Source: Chloroflexota bacterium (GTDB lineage: Bacteria > Chloroflexota > Anaerolineae > JAAYZQ01). From it: 64,000 bases of DNA. The first letter of the stretch is position 1, and every line of letters begins with the position of its first letter. Positions 27,487-38,701 of the stretch are shown in pieces. A model generated the notes under the pieces. It was not told the origin of the DNA. It did no database searches and saw nothing but the letters and a program-made list of their open reading frames with translations. The stretch is taken from assembly GCA_018606645.1 (NCBI GenBank), contig JAGVRI010000011.1, positions 65,346 through 129,345 on the forward strand. Reading direction: 5' to 3'. A program made the translations under genes and the position numbers.

Positions 27487-29244
27487 ATGAACATTGAATC
27501 TCTGATCCGTCCCCATATCCAGGAACTGGAAGCCTACGAACCCCCTGATTGGGAGGCCCTGGCCCTCCGCGCCCAAGTACCTCCTGGTCAATTGATTCGG
27601 CTCGATGCCAACGAAAACCTGTATGGTCCATCGCCGCGCGTGATCGAGGCGTTGGGCCGCTTTGACGGCTATCAGTACTACCCCGACTACCGGAGCCTGA
27701 TCCCGGCCATCGCCCGGTACGCTCATGTCGCCCCTGAGCAAGTGGTGTTGGGGAACGGAGGCGATGAACTCATCGATCTGGTGGTGCGTCTCTTTGTCGA
27801 ACCGGGTGATGGCGTAATAATTTGCCCACCTGCCTTCAGCATGTACGCCGTAAGCACTCGCGCTCACCGTGGGAAGGTGATACCCGTGCCGCGTCACCCC
27901 GATTTTTCGCTGGACGCGGATGCCATCGAGTCTCTTGTTCAGAATCCGCCGGCTGAGGCATCACCTCGGCTTTTGTTCATCACCTCGCCGGGCAACCCCG
28001 ATGGCCGGGCCATCCCGCTGGAGACCGTTCAGCGCCTGCTGGAACTGCCGGTGGCCGTGGTGGTTGACGAAGCGTACGTCGAGTTTGGTGGGCAGAGCGC
28101 AGTGTCGCTGCTTCCCGCCTACCCGAATCTCATCATCTTGCGGACCTTGAGCAAGTGGGCCGGCATGGCCGGACTCCGCCTGGGCTATGCTCTGGCTTCG
28201 CCCCAGGTTATTGATGCGCTGGCGCGAGTGCGCTCGCCTTTCAATGTGAATATGGCGGCGGTGATCGCCGCCCAGGCTGCGCTGGAGGATGCTGCTTATG
28301 CCCAGCATGTCATTTCGTGTATCATTGCGGAGCGGGAACGGCTGGAATCGGCCTTGGCCGGGCTCCCCGGTGTCTATCCGGTCCCCAGCCAGTCGAACTT
28401 TGTGCTGTGCCGTTTCACGGACCACTCTGGTCCGGAAATCGCCGAGAGGCTGGCCGCACGGGGCATTCTGGTGCGCACCTTCTCCGATCCAATGTTAGCA
28501 GACGCGGTCCGCATCACTGTCGGCCGTCCGGAGCAGAACGACGCGCTGCTGACTGCGTTGCGAGAAATTCTGAACATCGAACCGTCGCTCCCCCGCGCAA
28601 GTCTGGAACCCTCAGCCGCATCCACGGCTGCGCTCACCTCTCTGGGCGGCCAGACGCAGTCCCGACAGGCCAGGATCACGCGTCAAACCCGGGAAACCGA
28701 GGTCACCGTCGCTCTGGATCTGGACGGACGCGGGCGCTATGAGATCGACACTGGCCTGGGCTTTCTCGACCATCTCCTTGCGCAGTTGGCCGCCCATGGC
28801 CTGTTCGATCTCACCGTGCAGGCACGGGGAGATCTGGAAATCGATGAGCATCATACCGTGGAGGATGTAGCTATCGTCTTGGGACAAGCCCTGGACCAGG
28901 CATTGGGGGACCGCCGTGGCATTACTCGTATGGGTCACGCCTACGCCCCCCTTGACGAAGCGTTGGCTCACGTGGCAATCGATCTCAGCGGACGTCCCTA
29001 TGCGGTCATCAACGCCCAGTTTTCCTTGGCCCGGATCGGGACATTGAGCAGCGACCTGGTGATCCACTTTCTTGAGACGCTCGCGTTCCATGGGCGCTTG
29101 ACTCTGCATGCTCGTCTCCTTTCGGGCCGGAACGACCATCACAAAGCAGAGGCTCTGTTCAAAGCCTTGGGCCGGGCGCTGGACGCAGCGACACGCCTCG
29201 ACCCCCGCCGTCAGGGGATTCCGTCGACCAAAGGAGTGTTATGA
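27487..29244 (+). CDS. hisCB: Fusion: histidinol-phosphate aminotransferase + imidazoleglycerol-phosphate dehydratase
   Basis: 585 aa single ORF: HisC ([32 protein letters not shown]) then HisB ([53 protein letters not shown]). Confidence 0.95.
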   Translation: MNIESLIRPHIQELEAYEPPDWEALALRAQVPPGQLIRLDANENLYGPSPRVIEALGRFDGYQYYPDYRSLIPAIARYAHVAPEQVVLGNGGDELIDLVVRLFVEPGDGVIICPPAFSMYAVSTRAHRGKVIPVPRHPDFSLDADAIESLVQNPPAEASPRLLFITSPGNPDGRAIPLETVQRLLELPVAVVVDEAYVEFGGQSAVSLLPAYPNLIILRTLSKWAGMAGLRLGYALASPQVIDALARVRSPFNVNMAAVIAAQAALEDAAYAQHVISCIIAERERLESALAGLPGVYPVPSQSNFVLCRFTDHSGPEIAERLAARGILVRTFSDPMLADAVRITVGRPEQNDALLTALREILNIEPSLPRASLEPSAASTAALTSLGGQTQSRQARITRQTRETEVTVALDLDGRGRYEIDTGLGFLDHLLAQLAAHGLFDLTVQARGDLEIDEHHTVEDVAIVLGQALDQALGDRRGITRMGHAYAPLDEALAHVAIDLSGRPYAVINAQFSLARIGTLSSDLVIHFLETLAFHGRLTLHARLLSGRNDHHKAEALFKALGRALDAATRLDPRRQGIPSTKGVL

Positions 29245-29245
29245 C

Positions 29246-30796
29246 ATGCGAGCGATCCTCAGTGTATACGACAAAATCGATATTGCCCTGCTCGGCCGCG
29301 GTTTGACTGAATTGGGATTCCAGATCTATTCAACCGGCGGCACCGCTCGCGCCCTAGAGGCTGCCGGCGTGCCAGTCTTTCCGGTGAGTGACCTGACCGG
29401 CTTCCCGGAGATTCTGGGAGGGCGGGTCAAAACGCTGCACCCAGCTATCCACGGTGGCATTCTGGCGCGCCGTCATGTGCCGGCCGATCTGGAAGAACTG
29501 GCGCGGCACGGTCTGCCTCTGGTAGATCTGGTGGCTGTCAACCTCTACCCGTTTGCCGAAACAGTGGCCCAGCCGGATATCTCTCTGGAGGCGGCCCTGG
29601 AACAGATCGATATCGGCGGGCCAACCATGCTGCGCGCCGCCGCCAAGAATTTTCCGGCTGTTGTGCCGATCTGCGATCCGGCCGATTATCGCCTGGTTCT
29701 CGAAGAGCTGCGAAAGCCTGGTGGATTGGATCCAGCGTTTCGGCGTCATCTGGCCAGTAAGGCGTTCCGCCATACCGCCGTCTATGACTCGACCATTGCC
29801 GCCTATCTGGGTGGAGAGGAATGCTGGCCTGGGGAGATGCCGTTAGGGTTGCACAAGGTGCAAGACCTTCGTTATGGCGAGAACCCTCATCAGAGGGCAG
29901 CATTCTACGCCATCCCCCAGCCAGGGCGGACTCCGGTGGGCCTGGTCGCCGCCCAACAACTGCAGGGCAAAGAGCTCTCCTACAACAATATTTTGGATGC
30001 GGATGCGGCGTGGGCCGTGGCCAGCGATTTTCAGCCGGCCACCGTTGCGATCATCAAGCACATGAATCCGTGCGGCCTGGCTTGGGCCGAGGACCCGGTG
30101 ACCGCGTACCATCTGGCACTGGCTGGTGATCCACGGGCTGCCTTCGGTGGGATCGTGGCAGTCAACAGCCCTGTCGATCAGCGGTTCGCCCAGCATCTGA
30201 TCCAGCGTTTCTATGAGATCGTGCTGGCTCCTGACTTTAGCGCTGAAGCCTTGGATATGCTGGCTTCACGCCCCAACCTCCGCGTTCTGAAGCTGCCCTT
30301 CTGTTCTAGCCATGGCCTGGCCTGGCGAAGCGTGGCCGGAGGGCTATTGGTCCAGCAGACGGATTGGGTGGACGCTGATGAGGTGCGGCGCGGACAGGTC
30401 GTCACCCGGCGCGCCCCAACCGAGGAAGAATGGACAGCACTGGATTTTGCCTGGCGTGCCGTCCGCTATGTGAAGTCGAACGCGATCGTCCTCGTTCAGA
30501 GCCAGCAAGGCTCCGGATCACACTCCCTGGCTCTGGTGGGCATGGGAGCGGGTCAACCTTCTCGGGTGGCCGCTGTCGAGATCGCGGCCCGACAGGCTGG
30601 ACCACGGGCGAAAGGGGCCGTCCTGGCCTCCGACGCCTTTTTCCCGATGCCAGATGGGGTACAGGCTGCGGCCCAGGCTGGCGTGCGAGCCATTGTCCAG
30701 CCCGGAGGTTCTCAGGGGGACCCGGAAGCCATCGCCGCTGCCGATGCCGCCGGCATGACCATGGTCTTTACCGGCAAGCGCCATTTTCTCCATTGA
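29246..30796 (+). CDS. purH: Bifunctional AICAR formyltransferase/IMP cyclohydrolase
   Basis: MRAILSVYDKIDI, LGGRVKTLHPAIHGGILARR, LRYGENPHQRAAFY, IKHMNPCGLA. Confidence 0.97.
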   Translation: MRAILSVYDKIDIALLGRGLTELGFQIYSTGGTARALEAAGVPVFPVSDLTGFPEILGGRVKTLHPAIHGGILARRHVPADLEELARHGLPLVDLVAVNLYPFAETVAQPDISLEAALEQIDIGGPTMLRAAAKNFPAVVPICDPADYRLVLEELRKPGGLDPAFRRHLASKAFRHTAVYDSTIAAYLGGEECWPGEMPLGLHKVQDLRYGENPHQRAAFYAIPQPGRTPVGLVAAQQLQGKELSYNNILDADAAWAVASDFQPATVAIIKHMNPCGLAWAEDPVTAYHLALAGDPRAAFGGIVAVNSPVDQRFAQHLIQRFYEIVLAPDFSAEALDMLASRPNLRVLKLPFCSSHGLAWRSVAGGLLVQQTDWVDADEVRRGQVVTRRAPTEEEWTALDFAWRAVRYVKSNAIVLVQSQQGSGSHSLALVGMGAGQPSRVAAVEIAARQAGPRAKGAVLASDAFFPMPDGVQAAAQAGVRAIVQPGGSQGDPEAIAAADAAGMTMVFTGKRHFLH

Positions 30797-30834
30797 TGTC
30801 TGTTTGCCAGAGGCTTTTCTTCGCAGGAGGCGCA

Positions 30835-31467
30835 GTGATCGCCATCATCGACTACGATATCGGCAATTTACGGAGTGTTCAGAAAGCTTTGGAGCGAGTG
30901 GGAGCAACAGCTAGCATCACCCGTGACCCAACAATGCTTCATGCCACCCAAGGGATCGTCTTGCCCGGCGTGGGTGCCTTTGGCGACGGGATGGCAAACC
31001 TGAGGGCACAGGGCTGGATAGAACCCTTGCTGAACCAGGTACGCGGCGGCAAGCCCTTGCTCGGTATCTGCCTGGGGATGCAATTACTGTTCGCCGAAAG
31101 TGAGGAGATGGGGCATCATGCCGGCTTGGGGCTGTTGCGAGGTCGAGTCGTGCGCTTTCCAGAAAGCGGATTCAAGGTACCTCATATTGGCTGGAATCAG
31201 TTGCACTTGAAACGGGTTCAGGGGACTGCTGCGCGGCTGCTGGATGGTATTCCTGAAGGAGCCTATGCCTATTTTGTGCATTCGTATTATGCAGTTGCGG
31301 AGGACCCCGACGACATCCTCGCAACGACCGAGTACGGCGTCGAGTTTGCCTCGGTCGTGGGGCGCGGATCGGTGTTTGGGGTCCAGTTTCATCCGGAGAA
31401 GAGCCAGGAGATCGGACTGCGCCTGCTTCAGAACTTTGTGTCCATCACGACAAGTCCAGGGCAATAA
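30835..31467 (+). CDS. hisH: Imidazole glycerol phosphate synthase glutamine amidotransferase subunit
   Basis: IAIIDYDIGNLRSVQKAL, LGICLGMQLLF, FGVQFHPEKS; GTG start 30835 with SD GGAGG. Confidence 0.95.
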   Translation: MIAIIDYDIGNLRSVQKALERVGATASITRDPTMLHATQGIVLPGVGAFGDGMANLRAQGWIEPLLNQVRGGKPLLGICLGMQLLFAESEEMGHHAGLGLLRGRVVRFPESGFKVPHIGWNQLHLKRVQGTAARLLDGIPEGAYAYFVHSYYAVAEDPDDILATTEYGVEFASVVGRGSVFGVQFHPEKSQEIGLRLLQNFVSITTSPGQ

Positions 31468-31503
31468 ACTGAACGCCTGACCCGGGCAAAGGAGATTCAG
31501 ATC

Positions 31504-32265
31504 GTGATCATATTCCCCGCCATCGACCTGCGTCGCGGTCGGTGCGTCCGACTGAGACAGGGGCGCGCTGAGGACGAGACGGTCTACGACGAGGATCCGG
31601 CATCTGTGGCTTGCCGCTGGGTGGATCAGGGAGCCGAGTGGCTCCACGTGGTGAATCTCGACGGGGCCTTGGCGGACGATCCGCTGTTTGCCTCTGGTTG
31701 CCCATGGCCCCTCAATCTACAGCGGCTGGCAGAAATCCGTGCCGCAGTGCCTGGGACCCCTATCCAGTTTGGCGGCGGCATCCGTTCGATGGCCGATCTC
31801 GAACTGGCTCTGGAGGCTGGCGCGACCCGAGTCATCCTGGGCACCATCGCCATCGAAAGCCCAGAGTTGGTGACCGAGGCAGTGCGCCAGCTTGGCAGCG
31901 AGCGGATTGTCGTTGGTATCGATGCCCGTCAGGGCCGGGTAGCCACCCATGGCTGGAAACAAAGCAGTGCGTGGACGGCCAAGGACCTGGCACAGGCCAT
32001 GCGTGCGCGGGGCGTGGTCCGGATCGTGTACACCGACATCGCCCGTGATGGCATGTTGACTGGAGTGAACATTGTCGATACCGTGGCCCTGGCCCGCGCT
32101 ACCGGACTGAAGGTAATCGCTTCGGGAGGAGTTGCCTCACTCCACGACATCGCTCAGCTCAAGGCTCAGGCCAGCGCCGGGATCGAAGGCGTGATTGTCG
32201 GCCAGGCCCTGTATACGGGCGCCGTATCACTACCAGAAGCCATTCAGTTAGCAAGAGAGGAATGA
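31504..32265 (+). CDS. hisA: Phosphoribosylformimino-5-aminoimidazole carboxamide ribotide isomerase
   Basis: [47 protein letters not shown]. Confidence 0.97.
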   Translation: MIIFPAIDLRRGRCVRLRQGRAEDETVYDEDPASVACRWVDQGAEWLHVVNLDGALADDPLFASGCPWPLNLQRLAEIRAAVPGTPIQFGGGIRSMADLELALEAGATRVILGTIAIESPELVTEAVRQLGSERIVVGIDARQGRVATHGWKQSSAWTAKDLAQAMRARGVVRIVYTDIARDGMLTGVNIVDTVALARATGLKVIASGGVASLHDIAQLKAQASAGIEGVIVGQALYTGAVSLPEAIQLAREE

Positions 32266-33044
32266 ATCAGATGTTGGCCAAGCGCATTATTCCATGTCTC
32301 GATGTAAAGGATGGTCGCGTCGTAAAGGGAGTCCAGTTTGTCAACTTGCGCGATGCCGGCGATCCGGTCGAGCAGGCAATGGTATATGATCAAGAGCGAG
32401 CCGACGAGTTGGTGTTCCTTGACATCACTGCTTCTTCTGAGCGGCGGCAGATCATGCGCGACGTGGTGCGTCGCGTCGCGGAGGCGGTGTTCATCCCGTT
32501 CACGGTGGGCGGGGGGCTGCGGACGGTCGAGGATATCCGGGACATGTTGATGGCCGGGGCTGACAAGATCTCGATCAACAGCGCAGCCGTCCGCCGACCA
32601 AAGCTGATTTCAGAGGGCGCCAAACGATTCGGCAGCCAATGCATCGTCGTCGCCATCGATGCCAAGCGAATTTCCCTGGAGGATCGCCAGCCCTCTCGAT
32701 GGGAGGTTTATATCCACGGCGGCCGCACCCCCACCGGTCTGGACGCGGTGCTCTGGGCTAAAGAAGCCGAGGATCGAGGTGCCGGGGAAATCCTCCTCAC
32801 CAGCATGGACGCCGATGGCACGCAGAACGGCTACGACATCCCCCTGTTGCAGGCTGTGTCCCAGGCCGTCAAAATTCCGGTGATCGCTTCAGGAGGCGCC
32901 GGGAAACTGGAACACTTTTATCAGGCCCTGACCGAGGGCAAGGCCAGTGCCGCCCTGGCCGCTTCGCTGTTTCATTATCAAACGTTATCCATTGCAGCCG
33001 TCAAAGAGTATTTGGCCGCCCGGGGCGTGCCGGTGCGGAGGTAG
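32262..33044 (+). CDS. hisF: Imidazole glycerol phosphate synthase cyclase subunit
   Basis: [44 protein letters not shown]. Confidence 0.97.
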   Translation: MNQMLAKRIIPCLDVKDGRVVKGVQFVNLRDAGDPVEQAMVYDQERADELVFLDITASSERRQIMRDVVRRVAEAVFIPFTVGGGLRTVEDIRDMLMAGADKISINSAAVRRPKLISEGAKRFGSQCIVVAIDAKRISLEDRQPSRWEVYIHGGRTPTGLDAVLWAKEAEDRGAGEILLTSMDADGTQNGYDIPLLQAVSQAVKIPVIASGGAGKLEHFYQALTEGKASAALAASLFHYQTLSIAAVKEYLAARGVPVRR

Positions 33045-33049
33045 AAGGA

Positions 33050-33682
33050 ATGGACGACGAGAAACCCGACATTCGCTGGGACCAGAACGGATTGGTCCCC
33101 GCCATCGTGCAGGATGCAAATACAAACCAGGTGTTGATGCTGGCCTATATGGACCAGACTGCCCTGGATCGCGTACTCGAGACGGGTGAGAGCTGGTTCT
33201 GGAGCCGCAGCCGCAGCGAGTTATGGCACAAGGGAGCCACCTCAGGCCATACCCAACAGGTCGTTGAAATTCGATACGATTGCGATGGCGACGTCCTATT
33301 GCTCCGGGTCATACCAGCCGGCCCGGCCTGTCACACCGGCCATCCGACCTGCTTTTACCGGAGCCTGACCCCCCCGCCGTCTTCCGATGAACATCCCCCT
33401 TCGGAAGGAATACTCAGTCGTTTGGAGGCGGTGATCCATGACCGCCAGGCCAACCCCCGGCCCGGATCGTACACCTGCCGGCTCCTGGAAGCCGGTCTCC
33501 CCACCCTGCTCAAGAAGGTAGGCGAAGAAGCGATCGAAGTGATCGTAGCCGCCCAGAATGAAAGCAACGAACGAATGGTCAGCGAACTGGCCGACATGGT
33601 GTATCATACCCTTGTGCTGCTGGCGGCCAGAGGCCTGTCCTGGGCCGATGTAGAAGCAGAACTGGCACGCCGGTTCGGCTGA
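33050..33682 (+). CDS. hisIE: Bifunctional phosphoribosyl-AMP cyclohydrolase/phosphoribosyl-ATP pyrophosphatase
   Basis: [46 protein letters not shown]. Confidence 0.96.
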   Translation: MDDEKPDIRWDQNGLVPAIVQDANTNQVLMLAYMDQTALDRVLETGESWFWSRSRSELWHKGATSGHTQQVVEIRYDCDGDVLLLRVIPAGPACHTGHPTCFYRSLTPPPSSDEHPPSEGILSRLEAVIHDRQANPRPGSYTCRLLEAGLPTLLKKVGEEAIEVIVAAQNESNERMVSELADMVYHTLVLLAARGLSWADVEAELARRFG

Positions 33683-35356
33683 TTAGATCAGGTCCTCATC
33701 CCGCATGGCACTCCAACCCCAGAAGTCACCTGTATGAGCCGTGCCATACCGGGCATGCATTTCCTCCAGCGCTTTACGGACCTCTTCGGTTACGGCCTGG
33801 CGCCGGCGGCCAGCCTGACGCGCGGCTAACAGACGGTTCAGAGCAAAGACATACGCTTTGGCGCTGGCCACAATGGTATCGGTATCGGCCCCCCGCCCCA
33901 GGAAAATCCGGCTTTCCACCTTACCCGTATCTCCCAGCGGCACATCGCCCCGGATCCGAATCGCAACCTTGGCCAATGCATCCACCCCTTCAGTGAGAGC
34001 CTGTACCGAGAACTCCACCAGTTCGTTCGGGATGTTCACCACGCTATCAATGGCTTTGAACGTGGCATCAATCGGGCCATTGCCCCGCTGCACTGCCCAC
34101 ACCGGTTCTCCTTCTGGTCCCTCGAGGCAGACCGCGGCAATCGGCAAAGTGTGAGTGCCACAGACTACCTGAACCTGCAGCAATTCATAGGTTTCTTCCA
34201 TAAAGACTGAGGTCTCGCCACTGACAATCCCTTCCAGGTCGCGGATCTCCAGTTCAGGCTTTTTCTTTGCCATCTCCCGGAACCGATTATAGACCCGCTC
34301 GAATTCGTCGTCGCTCAACGTATAGCCCAGCTCTCGAAGGCGGCGGCGTAGCCCTTCCCGCCCGGTCAGCAGGGGTACCTGAACCCTGGCTTCCACAATG
34401 CCAATCTCGTGCGGATCCAGCACCTCTTCCTCAGTCCGTCCCCGTAACACTCCATTTTGATACATCCCTGATGTGTAAGCAAACGCTTTGTCGCCGACAA
34501 TCGCCTTGTTCGGCTGCACCGGAAGGCCGGTGAGGTGGCTGACCAACTGGCTGGCCGGGTAGATGAGCCGGGTGTCGAGATCCGTGTCCAGACCCAGCAC
34601 CTGCCGACGGGCGCGGAGGGTCATGACGATCTCTTCCAGGCAGGCATTGCCGGTTCGCTCCCCAATGCCGTTGACCGCACATTCGACCTGTCGGGCTCCG
34701 TTGAGCAATGCCTCCAATGCATTCGCCGTGGCCATTCCCAGATCGTTATGGCAGTGAACCCCGATCACCGCTCTGTCAATATTGGACACATTCTCCCGGA
34801 TTCCGCGGACCAGCGCTCCCCACTCAGAGGGCAGGTAGAACCCGACAGAATCGGCGATATTCACCGTCGTAGCCCCTGCCTCAATCACCGCCTCAAGAAC
34901 CCGATACAGGTATTCCGGGTCGGCGCGGCAGGCATCCGCCGCATAGTATTGGACATCATCCACATACCGGCGCGCGTAGCGGACGGCCTGTGCAGCCATG
35001 TCCAACGCTGCCTCGCGGCTCGTTTTCAATTTACCCACCACATAGGAATCGGACACGCCCAGTCCCACTTGAATGCGTGGGTGGGCGGCTCCCTTTAAAG
35101 AAGCCAGCGCCACATCAATGTCTTCCTCGCGGGCGCGGGCCATAACACAAACCACACTGTCCCGGATGCCGGTCACCAGCTTGCGCACCGTCTCAAATTG
35201 GCGCGGCGAGGAGACCGGGAATCCCGCCTGGATCACATCGACCTTCATCCGCTCCAACAGACGGGCAATTTCGAGTTTCTCTTCAGGATTCAGACCTACC
35301 GTAGGAGACTGGCCTCCGCCATAAATGGTTGCATCAAAGATTTTGACTTTTTCCAT
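33683..35356 (-). CDS. Isopropylmalate synthase-like protein with altered active-site signatures
   Basis: 557 aa, full-length LeuA-like with C-terminal allosteric-type region, but FDATIYGGGQSP replaces [12 protein letters not shown] and SGMYQNG replaces SGIHQDG. Confidence 0.85.
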   Translation of the reverse strand: MEKVKIFDATIYGGGQSPTVGLNPEEKLEIARLLERMKVDVIQAGFPVSSPRQFETVRKLVTGIRDSVVCVMARAREEDIDVALASLKGAAHPRIQVGLGVSDSYVVGKLKTSREAALDMAAQAVRYARRYVDDVQYYAADACRADPEYLYRVLEAVIEAGATTVNIADSVGFYLPSEWGALVRGIRENVSNIDRAVIGVHCHNDLGMATANALEALLNGARQVECAVNGIGERTGNACLEEIVMTLRARRQVLGLDTDLDTRLIYPASQLVSHLTGLPVQPNKAIVGDKAFAYTSGMYQNGVLRGRTEEEVLDPHEIGIVEARVQVPLLTGREGLRRRLRELGYTLSDDEFERVYNRFREMAKKKPELEIRDLEGIVSGETSVFMEETYELLQVQVVCGTHTLPIAAVCLEGPEGEPVWAVQRGNGPIDATFKAIDSVVNIPNELVEFSVQALTEGVDALAKVAIRIRGDVPLGDTGKVESRIFLGRGADTDTIVASAKAYVFALNRLLAARQAGRRRQAVTEEVRKALEEMHARYGTAHTGDFWGWSAMRDEDLI

Positions 35357-35431
35357 GACTTTCCCTCTCCATAATCTAACGTCTCACCGACTTTTTCATG
35401 GAATCCATCTTATAGCATCAAAGACACATTC

Positions 35432-35460
35432 ATTCTAGGCTATCCACACAAAAATGTCAA
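35432..35460 (-). promoter_or_regulatory. Promoter of the LeuA-like gene (TTGACA-N17-TAGAAT)
   Basis: -35 35455-35460, -10 35432-35437 on the minus strand, between cimA and the LeuA-like gene. Confidence 0.75.
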
Positions 35461-35481
35461 GGCTTTGAACGGACCGCTGGG

Positions 35482-37047
35482 TCATTCGCTTTTTGCGTTC
35501 AGCAGGGCGTACTCCAGGCTGTCAGCCAAAGCCTGCCAACTGGCCTCAATGATGTTGGTCGAGCTGCCCACCGTGCTCCAGACCTTGGAACCATCGGTCG
35601 AGTCAATGAGCACTCGCGTCTGGGCCGCTGTACCGGCCTCACCGTCCAGAATGCGCACCTTATAGTCGGTCAGGTGGACCTTGGCCAACTCTGGATAGAA
35701 AGGAAGCAGCGCCTTCCGCACTGCGGCGTCCAGAGCGTTTACCGGCCCATTGCCATCCGCCGCCGTATGCATGACCTCATTTCCTACCCGGACCTTGACC
35801 GTAGCCTCAGCCGCCATGTTACTACTATGGCTGCCCCGTACCAGCACATGGAAATCGAGCAATTCAAAAGGCGGCACATATCCCGGCCGGGTACGACGGA
35901 TGAGAAGTTCGACCGAACCTTCGGCACCCTCGAACTGGAAGCCCTGGTTCTCCAATTCTTTGATCCGTCGCAACACCTGGTGCGTCTGAGCGGTACCCCC
36001 GGCCAGTTCCAGGCCGAACTCGCGGGCTTTGTAGACGATGTTGCTCTTGCCGGCCAGCTCAGAAACCACGACCCGACTATGATTGCCGACCAGAACCGGA
36101 TCGATATGCTGATAGCTTCGTTCGCACTTGACCAGTGCGTTCACGTGCATACCACCCTTGTGGGCAAAGGCGCTGCGACCCACGTACGGCTGATGAGAGG
36201 GCAGGCTCAGATTGGCCAGCTCGCTCACATATCGGGCCGTCTCGGACAGAAGGCGCAACTGCTCGTCGGTAACACACTCATACCCCATCTTGAGCTTCAG
36301 AGCCGGGATAATCGAGCATAGATTTGCGTTTCCACACCGTTCACCGTAGCCGTTGATCGTGCCTTGTACATGCACTACCCCCATCTGCACCGCTGTCAAC
36401 GAGTTGGCGACCGCCGTCTCACTGTCGTTGTGAGCGTGGATACCGAGGGGAGCGGTCGTAGCACGTTGCACCTCCTGGACGATGGCGGCAATGGTCGAAG
36501 GGAGAGACCCACCATTCGTGTCGCACAGCACCAGCACATCCGCCCCCGCCTCCTCGGCTGCCGCCAGAGTCCTCAGGGCGTACTCCGGATCGGCCTGAAA
36601 TCCATCGAAAAAGTGCTCAGCATCGTAGATGACTTCTTTGCCCCGTTGCTTGAGATAGCGGACGCTATCGGCGATCATCCGCAGGTTTTCCTCGAGAGAG
36701 GTATTCAGGACGTGGCGAACATGCAAATCCCAGCTCTTTCCGACCACGGCCACGGTGCGGGTACCAGCAGTGATGAGCGCCTGGATATTGGCATCATCCT
36801 CAACCGCTGTGCCGGCCCGACGGGTGCTGCCAAAGGCAGCGATCGTCGCCTGTTTCAGATCCAGCTCCGACGCCCGTTCAAAGAACGCCATGTCCTTAGG
36901 ATTGGACCCGGGCCATCCGCCTTCTATATAGGCTACCCCGAGCCGATCCAGCCGCTGGGCGATCTTGAGCTTATCCTCAACCGAAAAGGAGATGCCCTCT
37001 TGCTGGCAGCCATCGCGCAGCGTCGTGTCGTACAAAATGATTCTCAT
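35482..37047 (-). CDS. cimA: Citramalate synthase
   Basis: [52 protein letters not shown]. Confidence 0.93.
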   Translation of the reverse strand: MRIILYDTTLRDGCQQEGISFSVEDKLKIAQRLDRLGVAYIEGGWPGSNPKDMAFFERASELDLKQATIAAFGSTRRAGTAVEDDANIQALITAGTRTVAVVGKSWDLHVRHVLNTSLEENLRMIADSVRYLKQRGKEVIYDAEHFFDGFQADPEYALRTLAAAEEAGADVLVLCDTNGGSLPSTIAAIVQEVQRATTAPLGIHAHNDSETAVANSLTAVQMGVVHVQGTINGYGERCGNANLCSIIPALKLKMGYECVTDEQLRLLSETARYVSELANLSLPSHQPYVGRSAFAHKGGMHVNALVKCERSYQHIDPVLVGNHSRVVVSELAGKSNIVYKAREFGLELAGGTAQTHQVLRRIKELENQGFQFEGAEGSVELLIRRTRPGYVPPFELLDFHVLVRGSHSSNMAAEATVKVRVGNEVMHTAADGNGPVNALDAAVRKALLPFYPELAKVHLTDYKVRILDGEAGTAAQTRVLIDSTDGSKVWSTVGSSTNIIEASWQALADSLEYALLNAKSE

Positions 37048-37075
37048 CCGCCGCTGCCCTCTCCTTTCAGCCGCA

Positions 37076-38167
37076 TCAAGTGCCGCTCCCCTGGGCGCTT
37101 AACGCACCGACCACCAGATCTCCCATCTGTTGGGTGGTCACCACGGGTTGACCTGGAACAGCGATGTCTGCCGTCCGATAGCCCGCTTCCAGAACCCTGC
37201 CCACCGCATTTTCGATTGCCTTGGCTTCCCTTTCCCTTCGCAGTGAATACCGACAAAGCATGGCAACACTCAAGATCGCAGCCAACGGGTTCGCGATGCC
37301 CTTTCCGGCAATGTCCGGGGCCGAGCCGTGCACCGGCTCGAACAAGCCCAATCGCCCTTCACCGAGTGAAGCCGATGGCAACATACCCATCGAACCGGCC
37401 AGTACAGAGGCCTCATCGCTCAAGATATCGCCAAACATGTTCTCGGTCAGGATCACGTCAAAGTCACGAGGATGTCGCATGAGATGCATCGCCGCTGCAT
37501 CCACCAGCATGTGTTGCAGCACCACATCGGGATAGTCTCGAGCCACCTGATCCACTACCCTCCGCCACAGCCGAGAGCAGGCCAGCACGTTAGCCTTGTC
37601 CACAGAGGTGACTTTCCGCTTTCGGCGTTGCGCAGCCTGAAACGCAATCCGAGCGATGCGTTCTACTTCGTTTCGGTGGTAGATCATCGTATCAACCGCC
37701 CGCTGATCGCTTTCCACCCGGGGTTCTCCAAAATAGATCCCTCCGGTCAATTCCCGGATCACAATACAGTCGGTGCCCTGGACGATCTCGGGTCGCAAGG
37801 GAGAAGCAGAGGCCAGGGCCGGATGCACCCACACCGGTCGCAGATTGGCAAACAATTCGAAGGTCTTGCGCAGGGCCAGTAACGCTTGCTCCGGGCGAAT
37901 CCTGGACCTGGGATCGTCGTACCGAGGATCTCCTACCGCTCCCAGAAGGATCGCATCCGCACTTTGACAGAGCGCCAACGTTTCGTCAGGAAGAGGGCGG
38001 CCAGTCTGATCGATGGCTGCCGCTCCCACCAACCCGTGCCGTAGCTCAACGTGCCATCCGAACCGCTCAGCGACAGCCCGCAACACCTTTTCCGCCTCGG
38101 CGATGACCTCCTGGCCGATCCCGTCACCGGGTAAGACGGCGATGACATATCTGGTTTGCTGCGTCAT
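37076..38167 (-). CDS. leuB: 3-isopropylmalate dehydrogenase
   Basis: [57 protein letters not shown]. Confidence 0.95.
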   Translation of the reverse strand: MTQQTRYVIAVLPGDGIGQEVIAEAEKVLRAVAERFGWHVELRHGLVGAAAIDQTGRPLPDETLALCQSADAILLGAVGDPRYDDPRSRIRPEQALLALRKTFELFANLRPVWVHPALASASPLRPEIVQGTDCIVIRELTGGIYFGEPRVESDQRAVDTMIYHRNEVERIARIAFQAAQRRKRKVTSVDKANVLACSRLWRRVVDQVARDYPDVVLQHMLVDAAAMHLMRHPRDFDVILTENMFGDILSDEASVLAGSMGMLPSASLGEGRLGLFEPVHGSAPDIAGKGIANPLAAILSVAMLCRYSLRREREAKAIENAVGRVLEAGYRTADIAVPGQPVVTTQQMGDLVVGALSAQGSGT

Positions 38168-38697
38168 TGCCGAACCTCGTCCTGACTCACATTGGGTTTC
38201 CGGGCAGCCTTCAGCCGTTGACGGGTATATGGCACCAGGCCACCTGACTCGATGATCGCCATCATGAACGGCGGATACGGTTCCACCCGAAAAACCCGCC
38301 CCGTCGTCAGATTCCGCACCTGACCGCTTTCCAGATCGACCTCAATTTGGTGACCATCCTCCACATCTTGCACTGCCGCCGGGCACTCCAGGATCGGTAG
38401 GCCAATGTTAATGGCATTCCGATAGAAGATACGGGCAAAGCTGCGCGCGATCACGCAGCTTACCCCCGCTCCCTTGATAGCCAGTGGCGCATGTTCCCGG
38501 GATGAACCACAGCCAAAGTTCTCGCCAGCGACGATCACATCTCCCGGCTGCACCAGAGTAGCAAACTTTGGATCCAGATCCTCCAGGCAGTGGCGGGCCA
38601 GTTCCTCCATGACAGAAGTGTTAAGATAACGGGCGGGGATAATGACATCCGTGTCCACGTGATCCCCATATTTCCACACTCGACCGGTGATTCGCAT
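38164..38697 (-). CDS. leuD: 3-isopropylmalate dehydratase small subunit
   Basis: [34 protein letters not shown]. Confidence 0.95.
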   Translation of the reverse strand: MRITGRVWKYGDHVDTDVIIPARYLNTSVMEELARHCLEDLDPKFATLVQPGDVIVAGENFGCGSSREHAPLAIKGAGVSCVIARSFARIFYRNAINIGLPILECPAAVQDVEDGHQIEVDLESGQVRNLTTGRVFRVEPYPPFMMAIIESGGLVPYTRQRLKAARKPNVSQDEVRQ

Positions 38698-38701
38698 ACA
38701 T

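Noticed and set aside
35357-35430. Possible mini leader ORF MNVSLML before the LeuA-like gene
   Set aside because: Only 7 codons, no terminator hairpin follows; insufficient support.
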